Assembly (NCBI GenBank): GCA_038134525.1
Contig: JAYPVI010000020.1
Coordinates: 1-36,366, forward strand
Source of the DNA: GCA-002727735 sp038134525
Lineage (GTDB): Bacteria; Bacteroidota; Bacteroidia; Flavobacteriales_D; Parvicellaceae
Direction of reading: 5' to 3'
DNA length: 36,366 nt
This document shows positions 8,561 through 17,373 of the stretch, in pieces. The notes below the pieces were generated by a model. It saw only the letters and a list, made by a program, of their open reading frames with translations. It was not told the DNA's origin and made no database searches. Numbering within the stretch: position 1 is the first letter of the stretch; each line of letters begins with the position of its first letter. The position numbers and the translations under genes are program-made.

Positions 8561-11007
8561 TGATAAACAAGTTGCATTTTCTTAATCCTATCTACAAGCT
8601 CTTCGCTTGATAACTTTTCTCTTAACCTATCTGTAATTATTGGAAAAGAAAAGGGGGAAGGTTTTGCTATATTTTTCCAAACAATTCTTTGGTTTTTGAT
8701 TTTAAACATAGCTTTTATCAACCTTTCTTCTTCTAACTGGTACTCAAATGTTTCAAAAAAAGCTTGCTTATAAAGCAAATTATCTGGTTCATAATCTCTA
8801 AAAACATCAAAAATCAATTGAGATCCTGATTGCAGATCTTTATTTCTTTTTCGATTACTTGGCATTCCCGAAAACACAAGACCAGAAATAACCGCTATAT
8901 CCCTAAATTTTCTTCTAGCTATTTCTGATGCATTTATGCTTTGCTCTAAGTCGTCTTTTACATGAATCGCTTCAAATAAATTATTTTCTATTATTTGATT
9001 AACATCTAAAAATTGGTCACTCAGTAATTCAAAACCGTAATCATTGTAAGCCAACGAGAAGGAAATGGGAGTAAGCAAGCTAATTCTATATGCCATTAAA
9101 TGACTCATGGCTTCATGCACAAATCTGCCTTCAAATGGATAAAATACGGTGTGGTAACCTTCACTGGTTTTAAATGATTCTATTAAAAATTCGTTTTCTT
9201 TGGGTATTATTGAAAGCTCTTTTTGTATTTCAATTAAAAACGTAAGAGGTTTTAATGTCTTTGGATAAGTATTTTTTCGTTGAATAGCATATATTTCATC
9301 TCTCAAAAGCTCACTCATATATGAACTAAAACTCATCCTCCCTCCCATCCAACTCACTACTTTTCCCTTTTTAGATTTGCTCTTTTTAACCAGTACATCC
9401 ATTTGTTGAATTTGAAATAATTCCCAGTACTGCCCTCCGAATAAGAAAACATCTCCCTTTTTTAGTTTAGAAATGAACCACTCTTCAATTACACCTAGTC
9501 TTTTTCCAGAAAGCAATTTTAAATTCAGGTGATTATCACTGACAATAGTACCTATTTGTACTCTGTGACGCATAGCAATACCACGACTTAACACTTTAAA
9601 CAATCCACCTTCTGTGATGTGTACTTTTTTATATTCATTGTAAGCAGATAAACTACTCGCTCCTTTAGATATGTAGGTTAATATCCATTCCCATTCATAG
9701 TCACTGATATTACTAAAAGCATGGGTCTTTTTAACTATGGATAATGCTTCATGTGTTTTAAAACCATCTGAAACCGCTAATGATACCAAAAACTGAATCA
9801 AGACGTCAAAGCTAAACACGTAAGGAATTCTCGGTTCTGTGTATGATTTTTTAGCTGCTTTTTTTAAGGCAGAAGCCTCTATTAACTCAATGGCATGGGT
9901 GGGTAGAAAATAAATTTTACTGATTTGATCCGGTCGATGACCACTTCTTCCAGCCCTTTGCAAAAATCTAGCTACCCCTTTAGGGCCTCCGATTTGAATT
10001 ATAGTTTCTACGGGGTAAAAATCGACACCTAAATCTAGACTTGACGTACAAATTACTGCTTTCAATTTCTCATTCCTTACAGCGTCCTCTACCCATAATC
10101 TAATTTCTTTTTCAATACTTCCATGATGCATGGCAAGAAGACCAGAAAATTCAGGACATGATGAAAGTATTTTTTGATACCAAACTTCACATTGGGATCT
10201 TGTATTTGTGAATATTAATGTGGTTTTACTCCTTTTTAATATGGGAATAAGATCTTCTACTAAATGAATTCCTAAGTGTCCTCTCCATGGTAATTCTTTG
10301 ATGTTTTTAGTAGAGACCACTTTTACATCAATTTGTTTTTTTATTGATGACTTGATGAGTTTTCCCGTTAAATCAGCTCCTAAATCATTTTTACCAATTA
10401 GTACTTTTTTAGCTTCTTCAAGATTTCCTATCGTAGCTGAAATACCCCACGTTTTTAAGTTCGGATTGTAAAAACGCAACGCAGACATACATAATTCCAA
10501 CTGAACACCTCTTTTAGACCCAATTAATTCGTGCCACTCATCCACTACAACGGTATCTACCTGTTCCAATTTCTTTTTCCAACCCTTACTGCATATTAAC
10601 AGCTGAAAACTCTCTGGGGTTGTAATCAGAATATGAGGAAGTTTTTTAGCTTGTCGTGCACGATCTTTCAAACTAGTATCTCCATTACGTACCTCAACTG
10701 AAAACTCATTACACATTTCATTTAAAAAATCCTGAATAGATAATTGAATTTGTTTGGACAAGGATCGAAGTGGAGTAATCCATATACAGAATAAAGAAGA
10801 TTTTTTGGATTGATGAGAATTCAATTTTCTCCACAAAATGGGCGGGAGAACAGAAAGCGTTTTACCAGAACCTGTAGGGGCATTAACTAGGCCAGATTCT
10901 TCGTTTAATATGGCCTTCCATGTCTCTTGTTGAAAAGGTAAGGCTGTCCAATTTCTTTTGCTAAAAAAAGATTTAGCCCAATTATGATGTAGATTATACT
11001 TATCCAT
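8557..11007 (-). CDS. Ligase-associated DEXH-box helicase (Lhr type)
   Basis: This is an SF2 helicase of 816 residues, matching the short Lhr-core type linked to DNA ligases. Walker A is APTGSGKT (43-50) and the DEXH box is DEWH (156-159). Motif III is SATIGN, and the second RecA domain has LIFTNTRSQCE, TSSLDLGVDF and QRAGRSGHR. The C-terminal half matches the winged-helix and Lhr-specific region. Lhr-type enzymes unwind DNA with 3'-5' polarity and are induced by or needed after DNA damage in several bacteria. The gene overlaps the ligase gene upstream by 8 nt and pdeM downstream by 4 nt, which indicates one tightly coupled operon. Confidence 0.93.
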   Translation of the reverse strand: MDKYNLHHNWAKSFFSKRNWTALPFQQETWKAILNEESGLVNAPTGSGKTLSVLPPILWRKLNSHQSKKSSLFCIWITPLRSLSKQIQLSIQDFLNEMCNEFSVEVRNGDTSLKDRARQAKKLPHILITTPESFQLLICSKGWKKKLEQVDTVVVDEWHELIGSKRGVQLELCMSALRFYNPNLKTWGISATIGNLEEAKKVLIGKNDLGADLTGKLIKSSIKKQIDVKVVSTKNIKELPWRGHLGIHLVEDLIPILKRSKTTLIFTNTRSQCEVWYQKILSSCPEFSGLLAMHHGSIEKEIRLWVEDAVRNEKLKAVICTSSLDLGVDFYPVETIIQIGGPKGVARFLQRAGRSGHRPDQISKIYFLPTHAIELIEASALKKAAKKSYTEPRIPYVFSFDVLIQFLVSLAVSDGFKTHEALSIVKKTHAFSNISDYEWEWILTYISKGASSLSAYNEYKKVHITEGGLFKVLSRGIAMRHRVQIGTIVSDNHLNLKLLSGKRLGVIEEWFISKLKKGDVFLFGGQYWELFQIQQMDVLVKKSKSKKGKVVSWMGGRMSFSSYMSELLRDEIYAIQRKNTYPKTLKPLTFLIEIQKELSIIPKENEFLIESFKTSEGYHTVFYPFEGRFVHEAMSHLMAYRISLLTPISFSLAYNDYGFELLSDQFLDVNQIIENNLFEAIHVKDDLEQSINASEIARRKFRDIAVISGLVFSGMPSNRKRNKDLQSGSQLIFDVFRDYEPDNLLYKQAFFETFEYQLEEERLIKAMFKIKNQRIVWKNIAKPSPFSFPIITDRLREKLSSEELVDRIKKMQLVYQ

Positions 11008-12607
11008 TTGGAATCAACGATTTCAAATCATCAACCGTGTTTGCATCATTTATTGATTTATCTTTTCTCCATCTTAAAATTCTTGGAAATCGTACAGCGA
11101 ATCCAGATTTATGTCTGGAAGAATTAGCCACGCCTTCAAAAGCAATTTCAAATACCAATTCGGGGTGTACACTTCTAACAGGACCAAATCGCTCTATGGT
11201 ATTCTTCTTTATAAATGAATCCACATCCTTAAATTCTGCGTCTGTAAGACCAGAGTATGCTTTGGCAAAGGTCACTAACTCATTTTGACCATTTTCCGAG
11301 CTTTTCCACAACGCAAACGTATAATCCGTAAAGAGATTTGATCTTCTCCCGTGCCCTCTCATTGCATACGTTAAAACAGCATCAATAGTAAGTGGTTCTA
11401 CTTTCCATTTCCACCAATCTCCTTTTTTTCTTCCAATTTTATAAGAGGTATTTCTTTGTTTTAACATGAGACCCTCACTTCGATTTGATCTAGCATTGTG
11501 ATATGCATGACGTACTTCTTCCCAATTTTGGATATGGTATCGATCAGAAAGTTGAATGAGCGGATGATTTAATTTTTCAACCAAACTTTCTAGTTGAGTT
11601 CTTCTTTGATCATACGTTTCATTTCTCCAATCTGTTGTGTGGTATTCAAGCAGATCATATGCCCTCACCACAATTGGGTACTGCTCCATTGTTTTCTTGC
11701 CCACGTTTTTCCGGCCCAATCTTTTCTGCAAATCATTAAAGGAGCCCACTTTGTTTTCTTTATACACCAACAATTCTCCATCTATTACGGTTCCATTGGA
11801 TAGAACATCTTTAAGGTTTTGTATTTCTGGAAATTGATTCGTTATGAGTTCCTCTCCCCTTGACCACATCATAATTTGATCTTTTCTTTTGATTAACTGC
11901 ACACGAATTCCATCCCATTTGTATTCATAACACCAATCTTGAGGTGAACCTAATTCATCTATTTTTTTATCTAGAGCATAGGCTAAATAAAATGGGTATG
12001 GTTTATAGGATAAAGCATCTTTGTCTGGACTAAGAATCAGCTCTTCATAAGTAATGTGTTTTGGATCCCAATTGCCCATTAATCTAAAAGCTATTACATC
12101 TTCATCAATTCCGGTTGATTTGGCTAAAGAGCGAGTCATTAATTTTTGACTCACACCTATTCTAAAGCCTCCTGTAATCAGTTTATTAAAAACAAAACAA
12201 GAATAGAAATCCATAGATTCCCATTGAGATGAAATAAAGGCCAATTGCTTTTCTTCGTCCTCTCCTCTGTTTTTAATCATGTGGGAAATAATTTCATGTA
12301 ACGTCATGGCGTTATGTGGATTACGCTCTTTTTGGCATACAAGATGAGAAATAGTCTCAGCCAGATCTCCAACTATATGATAACTATCCTCAAATAACCA
12401 TAGAGGAATTTTAGCAGTTTTAGCCGCCATAAATCGTAACAAAGTCGTTTTAATCAATCTTTTTGGTCTACGATGTGAAAAAAGAGCAATTGCCCATACT
12501 TTATCCCTGTGGTCAGCTTCATTAAAATACTGTACTAAAGCATCTACTTTTTTATTGGTACTATTCGTTCTATCTAATTCAGAAATTAAGTTTGCAAAAT
12601 CATTCAT
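11000..12607 (-). CDS. ATP-dependent DNA ligase of the ligase-associated repair cassette
   Basis: This is a single-polypeptide ATP-dependent ligase. Starting from the ATG at 12607 it has 535 residues; a TTG two codons earlier is a less likely start. An N-terminal alpha-helical DNA-binding domain covers about 1-200. The adenylation domain carries the catalytic lysine in YKWDGIRVQ (Lys230), then SRGEE, DGELLVY, SEGLMLK and GDWWKWK. An OB-fold domain ends the protein. It seals nicks using ATP, in addition to the NAD-dependent LigA expected elsewhere. The family is that found with Lhr-type helicase, MBL exonuclease and PdeM, not with Ku/LigD. It overlaps its neighbours by 8 nt on both sides. Confidence 0.92.
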   Translation of the reverse strand: MNDFANLISELDRTNSTNKKVDALVQYFNEADHRDKVWAIALFSHRRPKRLIKTTLLRFMAAKTAKIPLWLFEDSYHIVGDLAETISHLVCQKERNPHNAMTLHEIISHMIKNRGEDEEKQLAFISSQWESMDFYSCFVFNKLITGGFRIGVSQKLMTRSLAKSTGIDEDVIAFRLMGNWDPKHITYEELILSPDKDALSYKPYPFYLAYALDKKIDELGSPQDWCYEYKWDGIRVQLIKRKDQIMMWSRGEELITNQFPEIQNLKDVLSNGTVIDGELLVYKENKVGSFNDLQKRLGRKNVGKKTMEQYPIVVRAYDLLEYHTTDWRNETYDQRRTQLESLVEKLNHPLIQLSDRYHIQNWEEVRHAYHNARSNRSEGLMLKQRNTSYKIGRKKGDWWKWKVEPLTIDAVLTYAMRGHGRRSNLFTDYTFALWKSSENGQNELVTFAKAYSGLTDAEFKDVDSFIKKNTIERFGPVRSVHPELVFEIAFEGVANSSRHKSGFAVRFPRILRWRKDKSINDANTVDDLKSLIPNG

Positions 12608-13604
12608 CCTCAATCATATTATGTGATTCTTCAAATGGAGTATTCTCTACATAAGCATTATACCCTATTTCGGAGAGGTATTTTGAAAAAATTTCTTTAT
12701 ATCCATGAGTACAAATGATATTTTCAGCCTCTGATTCTTTTATTGTTGTCATAAGATCACTAAAATCAACATGATCTGATAAAACAAAACCTCTATCAAT
12801 TGCTCTTCTTCTTCTAGAACCTCTAAATGTCATCCAACCACTAGCCGTGGCCGTAACATAAGGAACCATTTTTCTTAACCATGGAGAACCTTGTGTGCTA
12901 GCTGGAGCAATCACTAAATTCCCTATCAAATCTTCTTTCTTAGTCTCACTAGTAATCCTGACAGTTTTAGGTAAATTTTTGATTCCTCTAATCACTTCAT
13001 TCATGTTTTCAACTGCAGCATGCGTGTATATGGTTCCAATACTTTGATCTAAATTGTAAATTAAACGCTGTGCTTTACCAAGGCTATAGGCGAAAAGAAT
13101 TGCGGTTTGGTTTGTTTGTTTACATTCTTCCCAAAACTGGTTTATTTTATTCATCACCTCTCTCTGTGGTCTCCATTTAAAAGGCGGTAAACCAAACGTA
13201 CACTCTGTTATAAAAGTATTACATCTTACTAACTCAAACGGTGTTGTAATTCCATCATCTTCTCTTTTATAATCACCTGTAAATACCCAAACTTCTCCTT
13301 TATACTCAACCCTAACTTGTGATGAGCCTACCACATGACCTGCTGGATGGAGTGAAAATTGAACTCCGTTAATTAAAACTGTTTCACCCCAATTTAAGCC
13401 TTGAGCAGAAATATCACCCAATCTATGTTTGATGATAGGAACATTATAATGATGAGTCAAATAATGTTGATGTCCCCATTTTGAGTGATCTGCATGACCA
13501 TGAGTTACAATATTTTTTTTTACAGGTTTCCAAGCATCAATATAAACATCAGCTATTGGACAATGTATTCCCTTATCACTAAATATCAATAGCGGCTTTT
13601 TCAC
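12600..13604 (-). CDS. Ligase-associated DNA damage response exonuclease (MBL fold)
   Basis: This metallo-beta-lactamase fold nuclease of 334 residues is related to the SNM1/CPSF73 group. The metal motif is THGHADHS (His35, His37, Asp39, His40). Further family landmarks are GHVVGSSQV, FTGDYKRE, TECTFGLPPF and LSDHVDFSDL. It probably trims DNA ends before ligation. The start is a GTG at 13604; no nearby in-frame ATG would keep the N-terminal strands. It is first of the four overlapping repair genes. A gap of 59 bp separates it from the CoA-binding gene upstream, with no clear promoter in the gap. Confidence 0.9.
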   Translation of the reverse strand: MKKPLLIFSDKGIHCPIADVYIDAWKPVKKNIVTHGHADHSKWGHQHYLTHHYNVPIIKHRLGDISAQGLNWGETVLINGVQFSLHPAGHVVGSSQVRVEYKGEVWVFTGDYKREDDGITTPFELVRCNTFITECTFGLPPFKWRPQREVMNKINQFWEECKQTNQTAILFAYSLGKAQRLIYNLDQSIGTIYTHAAVENMNEVIRGIKNLPKTVRITSETKKEDLIGNLVIAPASTQGSPWLRKMVPYVTATASGWMTFRGSRRRRAIDRGFVLSDHVDFSDLMTTIKESEAENIICTHGYKEIFSKYLSEIGYNAYVENTPFEESHNMIEDE

Positions 13605-13663
13605 ATTCTAAATTTAGATAAGAAAAGATCGTTGTGCAGCTTCGTTTAAGTCTATTCTTAAAA

Positions 13664-14038
13664 TTAAAAAGTACCCATAGACAGCATTACTAAAGTACAA
13701 GCCTCAAACGCTTCAATTTTATGTTGAAGTGCTAACTTTTGAAAGACACTGTTTTCAGCTCCCGGATTGAATATCATCCTCTTAGGCTTTAATTTCAAAA
13801 TTTGATCTTGATATTGTTGCTGATTTTTTGCACTTAAATAAATCGTAATCGTATCAAAAAATTCAGTTGGAATTTCTTGTTTGATTTCTAATCCATCAAC
13901 TAAACCAGCTTTATTACCTACAAGAATAATATTGTAGCCTAATCTATTTAATTGAAGTGTTGCTTTATGTGCATATCTATTTGGATTTTCAGATGCTCCT
14001 AAAACCAAAACAGGATGATTTCTTTTAGTAGATGTCAT
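13664..14038 (-). CDS. CoA-binding domain (YccU-like) protein
   Basis: This 124-residue protein is a single Rossmann-like CoA-binding domain. The nucleotide loop is VLVLGASENPNRYAHKA, close to the family pattern GASxxPxRxSxxA. NPGAEN and EACTLVML near the end are also family features. The molecular role of these stand-alone domains is not established. It lies upstream of the repair operon on the same strand (59-bp gap) and may be transcribed with it. It is divergent from the META lipoprotein gene with only 31 bp between start codons. Confidence 0.85.
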   Translation of the reverse strand: MTSTKRNHPVLVLGASENPNRYAHKATLQLNRLGYNIILVGNKAGLVDGLEIKQEIPTEFFDTITIYLSAKNQQQYQDQILKLKPKRMIFNPGAENSVFQKLALQHKIEAFEACTLVMLSMGTF

Positions 14039-14069
14039 TTAGAACTACAAATTAATATCTTTAAAAGGT

Positions 14070-14483
14070 ATGAAAAAGAAATTATCTAAAATTATTCTCC
14101 TTTCAATAGCAATTTGCTCTTGTAGTGGTTTAAAAAAAATGGAAAAAAAATTACAGGGCAATTGGATATTGACATCCATTAATAATCAGCCTATAGAACA
14201 AAGTCAAAATACGCCAACTGTCCAATTTGAAGCTAACCATAAAGTAATTTCTGGTACAGACGGTTGTAACCAATACCAAAGTTCATTTGAGATGGTATCC
14301 AAAAATAAAATACAAATAGCCCCCTTATCAAAAACCAAAAAAATGTGCATGGGTTTAATGGATTTAGCAAAGCAATTTTCAAATTACATGCAAACGGCAA
14401 ATTCGATTTCATTTAATGAGGAGGAAGATTTGGTTTTAAGAACGTCCTCTAACCACAAACTAAGTTTCAAAAAAGAAAATTAG
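14070..14483 (+). CDS. META-domain (HslJ-like) lipoprotein
   Basis: This 137-residue exported protein has a lipoprotein signal ending in AICSC, with Cys18 as the likely lipidated residue. The remainder is one META domain: LQGNWILTSINNQPI near the start, then ISGTDGCNQYQSSF, matching the family G-x-x-GCNxxxG-like loop, and a Met/Cys-rich segment KKMCMG. META/HslJ proteins are small envelope proteins linked to heat-shock or antibiotic tolerance in E. coli, with no known enzyme activity. TATCTTTA upstream is one base from the -7 consensus. Confidence 0.85.
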   Translation: MKKKLSKIILLSIAICSCSGLKKMEKKLQGNWILTSINNQPIEQSQNTPTVQFEANHKVISGTDGCNQYQSSFEMVSKNKIQIAPLSKTKKMCMGLMDLAKQFSNYMQTANSISFNEEEDLVLRTSSNHKLSFKKEN

Positions 14484-14565
14484 CATTTCATTATTTGTTA
14501 ATGAATGTTAATATTTAAAAAAATATACTAGTTTTATCCTATTAAACCTTTAAAAATTAAATGTT

Positions 14566-14955
14566 ATGAGCGAAACTAACGCGAAATCTGGTAAAATGAA
14601 GGGTATAATTGGCTTTGTTTTATCATTAGTATCTATTGTTCTTGGAGGATGGGTAATTAGTGCACTTTGGGCTGCTGCTGGATTCAGCACAGGAGCTGGT
14701 GCTGCTGGTTTATTGCTTCCAATAGGTGCAGTAGTATTTTCTGCAATGGGCATGAGTGCTTCAAAAAAAGCAGGCGAAAAAAGAGGACTAGCTATTGCTG
14801 GTTTGGTTATCGGAATTATTGCATTAATCTATTTAGCAATTGTTGTTGCTGGATTAGGTGCAATGAGTGCTGTTGGAGGTGCTCTTTTAGAAAATGCTGA
14901 TGCACTACAAGATGCAATGGAAGGATTAGAAGATTTAGAGAATTTTGATTATTAA
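14566..14955 (+). CDS. DUF4190-like small membrane protein
   Basis: This 129-residue, Gly/Ala-rich protein has three hydrophobic segments (about 8-30, 37-58 and 72-100). The pattern GIIGFVLSLVSIVLGG...KKAGEKRGLAIAGLVIGIIALI is typical of DUF4190 and related Bacteroidota proteins, in which G-x-A-I-A-G-L-V-I-G repeats line the helices. The tail is acidic (ENADALQDAMEGLEDLENFDY) and probably cytoplasmic. The start is the ATG at 14566; an ATG at 14561 runs at once into a stop. A strong terminator follows. No function is known. Confidence 0.75.
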   Translation: MSETNAKSGKMKGIIGFVLSLVSIVLGGWVISALWAAAGFSTGAGAAGLLLPIGAVVFSAMGMSASKKAGEKRGLAIAGLVIGIIALIYLAIVVAGLGAMSAVGGALLENADALQDAMEGLEDLENFDY

Positions 14956-14996
14956 ATTCAAGTAAGAGTCTGTAAGCTTTTAACCTAAACCGAATT

Positions 14997-15039
14997 AAAT
15001 GACTGCGGTTATCAATTTGATACTGCGGTCATTTTTTTT
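14997..15039 (+). terminator. Rho-independent terminator after the DUF4190-like gene
   Basis: A long stem pairs 14997-15013 with 15018-15033 (AAATGACTGCGG against CTGCGGTCATTT, with two G-U pairs and one bulge). The loop is short and the stem is followed by eight T residues. Confidence 0.9.
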
Positions 15040-15408
15040 ACCCTAATTGATAATTAATTTTAGTCAAAATATAAAACTCAAATCACATCATCTAATATAG
15101 AAATAAACATTAATTCATGTCTAAATAGAATCCTATAGATTAGTACGGATTGAACTTTGAATTTCATAAAAGTGAGGGACTTAAAAGAGCATTTCAATCG
15201 GCTTCACATCTAAATTTCAAAAAAGCTTCTGCTTTTAATTCAAATTACTTCTACCCTCTCTTTTTTTTTATAGCTCAGTTTTTATATCGATTTGTCTCTA
15301 CACAATTTATACGATATTTCTCAAAAAAATTAATTCGTTTTGAATTAATTTTAACTGTGTTTTGCTTTGTGTTTCCATTTACTAGGTTCATAATACCCTG
15401 AAGCAGTT
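15040..15408. other. Gene-free stretch before the phospholipase D-type gene
   Basis: No convincing gene is visible. One frame of 83 codons (15150-15401, plus) is open but begins with TTG, is Phe-rich and resembles nothing recognised. A weak hairpin (15221-15226 with 15231-15236) lies inside. The promoter of the following gene should be here, but no good TAnnTTTG match was found. Confidence 0.4.
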
Positions 15409-16941
15409 ATGAAATGTTTTAAATTATATACTATCATTTTTCTATTATGGTTTACTATTATAGGATGCCATGAAAAAAATGAAGCTGATACGAAAACAAA
15501 CTTTTGTGAGCAGATTCACTTTAAGAATTCCGTTTCACTATCTAAAGAATTAAAAAAAGTTTCTGAAAAAATGCAGTCCCAAACAGGAGTGTATGTGCTT
15601 GAAGAAGGAAATCAAGCTATGATTTCTCGAGCCTGGTTGTGTGAACATGCTGAAAAAACAATAGATATCCAATATTTTATTTTTTCACTGGATAACGTAG
15701 GTTTAATAGCTTGTGACTACCTTGTAAGGGCAGCTGATAGGGGTGTAAAAGTAAACATCATTGTAGATGATTTTATGGTTGATGCAGCTGTTGAGGATAT
15801 TTTACTATTTAATTCTCATCCAAACATTAATGTAAAAATTTATAATCCAGGAGTAAATATTGGTAAAAACCTTTTTGGAAAAGCAAGCGCTTTTTTACAC
15901 GATTTTAAAGCCTCTAACCAACGGATGCACAACAAGACTTTTATTGTAGACAATAAGGTGGTGATTACAGGTGGAAGAAATGTAGCCGATGAATATTTTG
16001 ATTATGACCACACATATAATTTTAGGGATAGGGATGTTTTATTAATAGGAAAAGATGTGAATCAAATAAAGGAATCATTTTATCAATTTTGGAATCATCC
16101 ATTATGTGTAAAAATTGACAAAATGTTCAATTCTGAATTTAAAACATTCAAAAATCATGATCGATTTGACTCACTACATGAATACGCTTGTAATCCTGAA
16201 AATTTTTGGCCACAAATAAGAAATGAAATAGAAAAAATTCCCGAAGTTTTTGAGAACCTTATAAATAATAACGAAATCAATTGGTTAGATTCTATTCTTT
16301 TTGTTTCTGATGACCCTAGTAAGAATAACAGTAATGATTTACATGGTGGTGGAAAAACTACTGAATCATTAATAGAACTAGTTCAAAATGCAACATTTTC
16401 AATCAACATCCAATCCCCTTATTTAGTAACCACATCACTTAGTAGAAACCTATTCAAAAAAGCCATAGAAAGAGGAGTTAAGATTAAAATACTAACAAAC
16501 AGTTTAAGTTCTACTGATAACTTAGAAGCATTTAATGGCTACCAACGTGATAGAGATCAATTACTTAGTACTGGTGTCCGTATTTTCGAATTTAAACCAA
16601 ATGCTTTAGTCAGATCAAAAATGATGAAAGGGGCTCTAATTGATTCCTTAAGTATTCCACCCATTTTTGGTTTACATGCTAAAACCATGGTGATTGATGA
16701 TAGCATTACCGTGATAGGTACTTTTAATCTTGATCCAAGAAGTGCCAATTTGAATACAGAATGTTTTGTACAATTGAATTCTAAAGCTATTGCCAAAAAA
16801 GTTATGAATCATCTCAATGAAGAGTTCTTACCTCAGAACGCTTGGGAAACTACACATGAATATAATCCTGATGAATTTGCAGGCAGCTTAAAGCGATTTA
16901 AAACTAGTTTAAGAAAAATTGTTCCTAAATCTATTTTGTAG
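15409..16941 (+). CDS. Phospholipase D-family lipoprotein (cardiolipin synthase C-like)
   Basis: This protein has 510 residues. The N-terminus is a lipoprotein signal with Cys20 in the box IIGC. Two complete HKD catalytic motifs are present: H174-N-K176...D181 followed by GGRN, and H423-A-K425...D430 followed by GTFNLDPRS. The layout and the text 'IDIQYFIFSLD...G...L..AADRGVKVNIIVDD' fit the ClsC/YmdC branch of PLD enzymes, which make cardiolipin or transfer phosphatidyl groups. Membrane anchoring outside the cytoplasm is inferred from the lipobox. It is the last recognisable core-type gene before the junction region and appears to be monocistronic. Confidence 0.88.
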   Translation: MKCFKLYTIIFLLWFTIIGCHEKNEADTKTNFCEQIHFKNSVSLSKELKKVSEKMQSQTGVYVLEEGNQAMISRAWLCEHAEKTIDIQYFIFSLDNVGLIACDYLVRAADRGVKVNIIVDDFMVDAAVEDILLFNSHPNINVKIYNPGVNIGKNLFGKASAFLHDFKASNQRMHNKTFIVDNKVVITGGRNVADEYFDYDHTYNFRDRDVLLIGKDVNQIKESFYQFWNHPLCVKIDKMFNSEFKTFKNHDRFDSLHEYACNPENFWPQIRNEIEKIPEVFENLINNNEINWLDSILFVSDDPSKNNSNDLHGGGKTTESLIELVQNATFSINIQSPYLVTTSLSRNLFKKAIERGVKIKILTNSLSSTDNLEAFNGYQRDRDQLLSTGVRIFEFKPNALVRSKMMKGALIDSLSIPPIFGLHAKTMVIDDSITVIGTFNLDPRSANLNTECFVQLNSKAIAKKVMNHLNEEFLPQNAWETTHEYNPDEFAGSLKRFKTSLRKIVPKSIL

Positions 16942-16994
16942 TTCAAAAAACAAATTATTGTAGATTTTATGAGAATATACAATCCTCGAATACC

Positions 16995-17093
16995 TTTTCC
17001 TTGGGTCGTGGCGTAAATCAAAATGGGGTTAGTCACTACATGAAGACTATGAGTATGGAGAAATCTCAGAACAGGTTGCCAACAACTACATGA
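16995..17093 (+). pseudogene. Remnant of a tyrosine recombinase gene
   Basis: Reading from 16995 gives FSLGRGVNQNGVSHYMKT, identical to residues 170-187 of the intact recombinase at 19150-20415. At DNA level GTAAATCAAAATGGGGT is shared exactly while other codons differ. After this core the frame reads MSMEKSQNRLPTTT and stops at 17091-17093. Nothing recognisable of the N-terminal or catalytic domains remains. It is a decayed fragment of a related integrase, left outside the present island boundary. Confidence 0.8.
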
Positions 17094-17169
17094 TTGTAAT
17101 AATTAATTCAAAATGTAGTCTTTATAAAAAAATAGAAGAAAAGCATGAAGATTGTGTAGATTAATCCAA

Positions 17170-17373
17170 TTACAACATGGATAATATATACGCAATAAGC
17201 GCCAATAATAGTAAATACAAAAACCGCTTTTTACTTTTTGAGAGATGTGTTTTATTTCGCTTTGTTAAATCCTCATAGCTCATAAACAGCTTATCGAAGT
17301 TTTTATGCTTCATGATTTGCTCTTCGGTGAGTTTAATCGGTTTCTTGTTCTTTATGACTGTATATTTCTTCAT
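17170..17373 (-). CDS. 67-residue single-pass membrane protein coupled to an ECF sigma factor
   Basis: The ATG at 17373 shares its A with the sigma-factor stop (TGATG), so the two are translationally coupled. The protein has a basic soluble N-terminal part (KKYTVIKNKKPIKLTEEQIMKHKNF...YEDLTKR) and one C-terminal membrane helix (about 47-66, FLYLLLLALIAYILSML), so the soluble part should face the cytoplasm. The position fits a very short anti-sigma factor or membrane tether. It lacks any recognisable zinc anti-sigma (HxxxCxxC) motif. The anti-sigma role is inference from context only. Confidence 0.6.
   Translation of the reverse strand: MKKYTVIKNKKPIKLTEEQIMKHKNFDKLFMSYEDLTKRNKTHLSKSKKRFLYLLLLALIAYILSML

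Noticed and set aside
11000..12607. Ligase as part of a Ku/LigD end-joining system
   Set aside because: No Ku or primase/LigD domains are present; the neighbours define the ligase-associated (Lhr, MBL, PdeM) cassette.
14667..14900. Cys-rich open frame inside the DUF4190-like gene
   Set aside because: It is a frame shadow of Gly/Ala-rich codons; the other frame has the membrane pattern and correct start.
15150..15401. Open frame of 83 codons on the plus strand
   Set aside because: It starts with TTG, is Phe-rich from AT-rich DNA, has no recognisable motif and no promoter or coupling to neighbours.
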